A DNA stretch of 9,926 nucleotides, from assembly GCA_026400595.1 (NCBI GenBank), contig JAPLOT010000049.1, positions 1 through 9,926 on the forward strand, in the 5' to 3' direction. The notes under the pieces were generated by a model. That model did no database searches and was not told the origin of the DNA. It saw only the letters and a program-made list of their open reading frames with translations. The DNA comes from Alphaproteobacteria bacterium (GTDB lineage: Bacteria > Pseudomonadota > Alphaproteobacteria > Rhizobiales > Aestuariivirgaceae). Positions 6,065 through 9,926 of this stretch are shown in pieces. Position 1 is the first letter of the stretch. Each line of letters opens with the position of its first letter. The translations under genes were made by a program, and so were the position numbers.

Positions 6065-6093
6065 TTCCTGAACGGACAGCATGAAAATGTCAA
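6065..6093 (-). promoter_or_regulatory. Candidate promoter of the cyclophilin-queA-tgt operon
   Basis: On the minus strand a perfect TTGACA (6093-6088) stands 17 bases before CAGGAA (6070-6065), a poor -10 box. Transcription would start near 6058, about 20 bases before the ATG and just ahead of the AGGAGA ribosome-binding site. An imperfect inverted repeat, TCCG-g-TTC-ct-GAA-CGGA at 6060-6076, covers the -10 position and could be an operator. The perfect -35 box and correct spacing make this plausible; the weak -10 keeps confidence low. Confidence 0.4.
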
Positions 6094-6180
6094 TGCGATG
6101 GCTTTCCGTCCCATCCGTCCGCCGCATTGCCCTGCCGCGCAAACAGTGCAAATCTCGGCACAACGCCCCGGAGAACCAGC

Positions 6181-6597
6181 ATGAAAGTCACCTCTTTCGA
6201 TCACGTCTCGCTGCCCGTGACCGACCTCGACCGGTCTGTCGCATTCTATCGGGACGTCATGGGACTGCAGCGGATTGCCCGGCCGCCGTTCAACAATACC
6301 GGCGCCTGGATGGCCAGCGGGACGCTGGAGATCCACCTGACGGTCAATCCCCAGGTTCACTTCCGCCCCGCGCCATTGGTCGATACCGCCGAGATACACT
6401 TCGCGGCCCGCGTGGCCGACTTCAAAGCCACCGTCCGGCACCTCGAATCCCTGGGCTACACCGCGGACAGGCCAGATGGCGACTCCAAGCGGCTGGTCTT
6501 CCGCCTGGAGGGGCCCGCGCCCTACCTGCAGCTCTATCTGGTGGACCCCGACAATCACGTCATCGAGATCAATGACGCAGCACTCAAGTCGCCTTGA
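6181..6597 (+). CDS. VOC-superfamily (glyoxalase/dioxygenase fold) metalloprotein
   Basis: 138 residues with GGAGA about seven bases before the ATG. The chain shows two beta-alpha-beta-beta-beta modules: FDHVSLPVTDLDRSVAFYRDVMGL at 6-29 and EIHFAARVADFKATVRHLESLG at 71-92, ending YLVDPDNHVIEIND at 119-132. Likely metal ligands are His8, Glu50 or His52, His73 and Glu129, the usual pattern for glyoxalase I, fosfomycin-resistance and extradiol dioxygenase relatives. The substrate cannot be deduced; a small glyoxalase-like enzyme is the safest name. The gene runs against its neighbours: divergent from the cyclophilin operon across 142 bases, and overlapping the end of coaD tail to tail by 14 bases (6584-6597). 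Confidence 0.88.
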   Translation: MKVTSFDHVSLPVTDLDRSVAFYRDVMGLQRIARPPFNNTGAWMASGTLEIHLTVNPQVHFRPAPLVDTAEIHFAARVADFKATVRHLESLGYTADRPDGDSKRLVFRLEGPAPYLQLYLVDPDNHVIEINDAALKSP

Positions 6598-7084
6598 GCG
6601 CCGCCTTCACCACGGCCACGGCTTCCTTCGGGATGAACAGGGTTACATCCCCGCCCATGCGGGCGATCTGCTTCACCAGCGACGAGGCGATCATCCGGGT
6701 GGCAGGCGAAGCGGCGAGGAAGACCGTCTCGATGTCGGGCGCCAGGGCGCCGTTCATCTGCCCCATCTGCACCTCGTAGTCGAAGTCCGACGCATCGCGC
6801 AGGCCGCGAATGATGAGACTGGCATGGGCGCGCCGCGCGGCGTCCACGGCAAGGCCATCGAAGGTCTCGATCGAGATCTTCACGCCCGTATGTTCCGCGA
6901 TGGGCCGCGTCACCTGGTCCAGCAGCTCGATGCGCTGCCCCGCTGCAATGAGGGCCTGCTTGCCATGATGCACGCCGACACCCAGCACCAGCCTGTCCAC
7001 CAGCCGCGCCGAGCGGGCAATGATGTCGAGATGCCCGAAGGTGACGGGGTCGAAGGAGCCGGGATAGAAACCAATCCTTGCCAT
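6584..7084 (-). CDS. coaD: Phosphopantetheine adenylyltransferase
   Basis: 166 residues, the normal length for the bacterial enzyme, which adenylates 4'-phosphopantetheine to dephospho-CoA in the penultimate step of coenzyme A synthesis. The nucleotidyltransferase signature GSFDPVTFGH is at 9-18, with the T/HxGH-type His18; Lys42 lies in HHGKQALI, the RGLRDASDFDYE segment is at 93-104, and IASSLVKQIA at 132-141 corresponds to the conserved ISSxxVR/K helix. The ATG at 7084 gives MARIGFYPGSFDP, the expected N-terminus, although no strong Shine-Dalgarno sequence precedes it. Its last 14 bases overlap the end of the convergent VOC gene, so the transcripts can form antisense pairs. Confidence 0.97.
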   Translation of the reverse strand: MARIGFYPGSFDPVTFGHLDIIARSARLVDRLVLGVGVHHGKQALIAAGQRIELLDQVTRPIAEHTGVKISIETFDGLAVDAARRAHASLIIRGLRDASDFDYEVQMGQMNGALAPDIETVFLAASPATRMIASSLVKQIARMGGDVTLFIPKEAVAVVKAALKAT

Positions 7085-7181
7085 GGCCCAAGACTAGACG
7101 CTTCATCATGCTGCCGCAACCTGTCAGCAGGGTGGCGGTAGCAAAGGATTGTTTCGAGGATCTGCACCAAGGGAGGCCGCA

Positions 7182-7604
7182 ATGTCAGAGGAAAACCAGT
7201 CCTGCGTTTCACACGTGTCACTTGGAACGAATGACTACGAAAGAGCAAAGGCCTTCTATGGCCGCGTCCTGAAGGTCATTGGCTGCAAGCTCATCATGGA
7301 GCACCCCGGGGCGGCCGCCTTCGGAAAGGTCTATCCGGAATTCTGGATCAACAGTCCCTTTGACGGCAAGCCGGCCACTGCAGGAAACGGGACCCATGTG
7401 GGTTTCGCGGCACAGTCGAAGGCCGAGGTCGACCTGTTCTACAAGGAGGCGCTAGCCGCCGGCGCCACGGCAGATGGCGACCCCGGCCATCGTCATGACT
7501 ATGGCGAGCCCTACTACGGCTGCTTCGTGCGCGACCCCGACGGCCACAAGATCGAGGCCACCTATTGGGACATGGAGCTGGCGCGAAAGCTCGGCATGGC
7601 CTGA
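7182..7604 (+). CDS. VOC-superfamily glyoxalase-like protein
   Basis: 140 residues. The frame opens at an earlier ATG (7149), but GGGAGG at 7171-7176 lies five bases before the ATG at 7182, and family-like sequence begins there. Residues CVSHVSLGTNDYERAKAFYGRVL (8-30) form the first module and GTHVGFAAQSKAEVDLFYKEAL (70-91) the second, ending FVRDPDGHKIEATYWD (115-130). Predicted metal ligands are His11, His72 and Glu125; a ligand around Glu53 is less clear. An extra HRHDYGEPYYG stretch at 103-113 is common in this subgroup. It resembles the widespread lactoylglutathione-lyase-like proteins whose true substrate is often unknown. It is not a close copy of the VOC gene at 6181. It lies divergent from coaD (97 bases between starts) and ends three bases short of the exporter's stop. 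Confidence 0.9.
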   Translation: MSEENQSCVSHVSLGTNDYERAKAFYGRVLKVIGCKLIMEHPGAAAFGKVYPEFWINSPFDGKPATAGNGTHVGFAAQSKAEVDLFYKEALAAGATADGDPGHRHDYGEPYYGCFVRDPDGHKIEATYWDMELARKLGMA

Positions 7605-7607
7605 GGC

Positions 7608-8219
7608 TCAGCGTCCGCGCAAGGCCATCCAGAGGCCGCCCGCCATGAGGAAGCAGCCGCTCGCAATCTCGAGCGCGCGGATGCGCGACCGCGACAGCCA
7701 GGCCCCGGCGCGGCCCGCCAGCAGGGCGTAAGCCGTGTCACCCGCCAGGGCGATCGCCATGAAGGTGCCGCCCAGCAGCAGGATCTGCCGCATCGGGTCA
7801 CCATCGGGGGTGATGAAGGGCGGGATCATGGCGCCGAAGAGCACCAGCATCTTCGGATTGGAGATGATCACGATGAAGCCCTGGAGAAAGAAGCTGCCAT
7901 TGGGCCGGGCACGGTCAACCGCCACCGCGAGGTCGCCCTTGGAACGGAACAGCCTGATGGCGAGCCAGACCAGATAGGCCGCGCCCGCGTAGCGCAGCAC
8001 ATCGAACCAGACGCCCATGACCTCGATGGCGGCACCAAGGCCCAGGGCGGCAATGCCCAGCCAGATCAGGAAACCCGCCTGGGTGCCCAGAACATTCATC
8101 AGTCCAGCCGATGCGCCATGGCGCAGGCTGTTGGCGATGATGACCGTGACCGTGGGCCCCGGCACGAAGGCCAACGCCGCGGCCGCGAGGCAGAAGGCGA
8201 GATATGTCTCAAGTGTCAT
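7608..8219 (-). CDS. LysE/RhtB-family exporter
   Basis: 203 residues of an integral inner-membrane protein with about six hydrophobic segments (near residues 5-25, 40-62, 68-90, 110-135, 145-167, 183-200). Family marks include FVPGPTVTVII at 18-28 with the PGP turn, LRHGASAGLMNVLGTQAGF at 32-50, and the ISNPKMLVLFGAMIPPF block at 119-135. Members export amino acids such as lysine, arginine, homoserine or threonine; the substrate here cannot be named. The start at 8219 is preceded by GAGGAGC about nine bases upstream. It follows gyrA by 29 bases on the same strand with no terminator visible between, so read-through from gyrA is likely. Confidence 0.93.
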   Translation of the reverse strand: MTLETYLAFCLAAAALAFVPGPTVTVIIANSLRHGASAGLMNVLGTQAGFLIWLGIAALGLGAAIEVMGVWFDVLRYAGAAYLVWLAIRLFRSKGDLAVAVDRARPNGSFFLQGFIVIISNPKMLVLFGAMIPPFITPDGDPMRQILLLGGTFMAIALAGDTAYALLAGRAGAWLSRSRIRALEIASGCFLMAGGLWMALRGR

Positions 8220-8248
8220 GCAGCGGCGCTCCTCTTCCCCTGGCCCGG

Positions 8249-9926
8249 TCAGGCCTCGGCTTCGGCTTCATCCTCGCTGATGTGCTCGACCGACACGACA
8301 TGCTCGTCATCCGCCACGTCGATGACGATGACACCTTGCGTCGATCGCCCGGCCTTGCGGATGTCATGCACCGGGCAGCGGATGAGCTGGCCGCCATCGG
8401 TGACCAGCATGATCTCATCCTCGTCCTGCACCGGGAAGCTGGCCACCAGCGGGCCGTTGCGGTCGTTCACCGCCATGGCCACGATGCCTTTGCCGCCACG
8501 GCCGGTGATGCGGTATTCGTAGGATGACGTGCGCTTGCCATAGCCGTTGGCCGACACGGTGAGGATCACCTGCTCGGCCGCGCCCAGCTCGGCATAGCGC
8601 TCCTGCGACAGCGTTGCATCGGCTGCCGTCTCCTCATCCGAAACGCCCGCTTCCGTCTCTTCCCCGGCGACAGCGCGCGACATTTTAAGGAAGGCCGCAC
8701 GCTCATCCGCCGTGGCTTCGACGTGGCGCAGGATCGACATGGAGATGACCCTGTCGCCGTCTTCCAGCCGGATGCCGCGGACACCGGTGGAATCGCGCCC
8801 CTTGAACACGCGCACGTCGCTCACCGGGAAGCGGATGCATTGCCCCTGCGCGGTGGTCAGGTGCACGTCATTCGCCTCGGTGCAGATTTCGACGCCTGCG
8901 ATCTGGTCACCCTCGTCCAGTTTCATGGCGATCTTGCCGGCCCGGTTGATGCTTTCGAAGTCGGACAGCTCATTGCGCCGGACATTGCCGGAGCGGGTTG
9001 CAAACATCAGCTGCAGCGAACCCCAGGTGGCTTCATCCTCCGGCATGGGCATGATGGTGGTGATGTGCTCGTCCTGCGCCAGCGGCAGCAGGTTGATCAG
9101 CGCCTTGCCGCGCGACTGCGGATTGCCCACCGGCAGGCGCCAGACCTTCATGCGATAGACCATGCCCGCCGACGAGAAGAACAGGATCGGCGTATGGGTG
9201 CTGGCGACAAAGAGCTTGGTGACGAAATCCTCGTCGCGGGTCTGCATCCCGGCGCGGCCTTTGCCGCCGCGGCGCTGGGCCCGGTAGGTCGACAGCGGCA
9301 CACGCTTGACATAGCCGGCATGGCTGACCGTCACCACCATGTCCTCGCGCTGGATCAGGTCTTCGTCCTCGACCTCGCCGTCATTGTCGATGATCTCGGT
9401 GCGGCGCGGCGTGGCGAACTCGGTCTTGAGCGCGGTCAGTTCATCGCGGATGATGTTCATCACGCGCTCGCGCGACTTGAGGATATCCAGGTAGTTGGAA
9501 ATCTCGGCCGCGAGTTTCTCCAGTTCTTCGGCAATCTCGTCGCGGCCCAGCGCCGTCAGGCGCTGCAGGCGCAGATCGAGAATGGCGCGGGCCTGCTCGT
9601 CCGACAGGCGATATGTATCGTCAGAAGCAAGGCGATGGCGCGGATCGGCGATCAGCGCGATCAGCGGTGCCATGTCCTTCGCCGGCCAGGCACGCGCCAT
9701 CAAGGACTCGCGCGCCTCGGCGGCGTCGCGGGCATTGCGGATCAGCGCGATCACTTCATCGATATTGGCAACCGCAATGGCGAGGCCGACGAGGATGTGG
9801 GCACGGTCGCGCGCCTTGGCGAGAAGATACTTGGTCCGCCGGGTGACGACCTCCTCGCGGAAGGCGATGAAGGCCTGGATCAGGTCCTTCAGGTTCATCT
9901 GCTCCGGGCGGCCGCCGGTCAGGCAG
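8249..9926 (-). CDS. gyrA: DNA gyrase subunit A, C-terminal part (N-terminus outside window)
   Basis: 558 residues are visible; the reading frame continues past base 9926 (CLTGGRPEQMNLKD precedes the first internal Met), so the catalytic tyrosine and quinolone-resistance region lie outside. The visible part begins in the coiled-coil region (LIQAFIAFREEVVTRRT, then LSDEQARAILDLRLQRLTAL) and passes into the beta-pinwheel C-terminal domain that wraps DNA. The GyrA box QRRGGKG is encoded at 9257-9277, which distinguishes GyrA from ParC and is needed for negative supercoiling. Pinwheel blade repeats follow, for example RITGRGGKGIVAM near the end. An acidic insertion of about 35 residues (8575-8683, containing AGEETEAGVSDEETAADAT) sits between blades, as I recall for alphaproteobacterial GyrA. 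The C-terminus is strongly acidic (HISEDEAEAEA). Confidence 0.97.
   Translation of the reverse strand, partial: CLTGGRPEQMNLKDLIQAFIAFREEVVTRRTKYLLAKARDRAHILVGLAIAVANIDEVIALIRNARDAAEARESLMARAWPAKDMAPLIALIADPRHRLASDDTYRLSDEQARAILDLRLQRLTALGRDEIAEELEKLAAEISNYLDILKSRERVMNIIRDELTALKTEFATPRRTEIIDNDGEVEDEDLIQREDMVVTVSHAGYVKRVPLSTYRAQRRGGKGRAGMQTRDEDFVTKLFVASTHTPILFFSSAGMVYRMKVWRLPVGNPQSRGKALINLLPLAQDEHITTIMPMPEDEATWGSLQLMFATRSGNVRRNELSDFESINRAGKIAMKLDEGDQIAGVEICTEANDVHLTTAQGQCIRFPVSDVRVFKGRDSTGVRGIRLEDGDRVISMSILRHVEATADERAAFLKMSRAVAGEETEAGVSDEETAADATLSQERYAELGAAEQVILTVSANGYGKRTSSYEYRITGRGGKGIVAMAVNDRNGPLVASFPVQDEDEIMLVTDGGQLIRCPVHDIRKAGRSTQGVIVIDVADDEHVVSVEHISEDEAEAEA

Noticed and set aside
5611..6558. 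Minus-strand open frame of 315 codons
   Set aside because: It covers the exported cyclophilin in another frame and is antisense to the plus-strand VOC gene; the translation is low-complexity His/Arg/Gly-rich shadow.
8249..9926. Possibility that the right-end gene is parC and not gyrA
   Set aside because: An intact GyrA box QRRGGKG and full pinwheel blades with an acidic tail favour GyrA; ParC lacks a canonical box.
1..9926. Mobile element, CRISPR array, phage defence cluster or RNA gene
   Set aside because: I saw no transposase, integrase, terminal repeats, regularly spaced repeats, nuclease/helicase sets or tRNA/rRNA-like sequence on either strand.

Overview
The window looks like a chromosomal segment of a high-GC alphaproteobacterium, most likely of the Hyphomicrobiales (Rhizobiales). 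The evidence is the gene set and order read on the minus strand: gyrA, coaD, two cyclophilins, queA, tgt. I know this neighbourhood from rhizobial genomes by memory and did not search for it. GyrA also carries an acidic insertion in its C-terminal domain, and Tgt has the zinc-poor C-terminal region I associate with this class. I see no mobile element, CRISPR array, rRNA or tRNA.

Right end to middle, minus strand unless stated: the C-terminal 558 residues of GyrA (8249-9926, running off the right edge) are followed after 29 bases by a LysE/RhtB-type exporter (7608-8219). A plus-strand VOC protein (7182-7604) ends 3 bases from the exporter's stop. Next is coaD (6584-7084, phosphopantetheine adenylyltransferase), whose 3' end overlaps by 14 bases the 3' end of a second plus-strand VOC gene (6181-6597). 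A tightly packed minus-strand operon then starts at 6038: exported cyclophilin, cytoplasmic cyclophilin, an unrecognised secreted protein, queA, tgt, and after 31 bases a CoxG-like SRPBCC protein with a lysine-rich tail. The first five genes are joined by 1- or 4-base start/stop overlaps, so translational coupling is likely. QueA and Tgt carry out successive steps of queuosine tRNA modification.

Left end: a roughly 450-base non-coding gap (1389-1841) separates the CoxG-like gene from a different unit. This unit holds a 75-residue exported membrane protein with a YLDPGTGS motif and, overlapping it by ATGA, a class I methyltransferase whose N-terminal part belongs to the NoeA-like family. The methyltransferase runs off the left edge.

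Most of the window is ordinary housekeeping. The points most worth a second look are: the loss of three of four canonical zinc ligands in Tgt; a kinase-like D-x4-N-x11-D signature in the N-terminal region of the methyltransferase, together with its coupled small membrane partner; and the exact five-residue-period KK tail on the CoxG-like protein.
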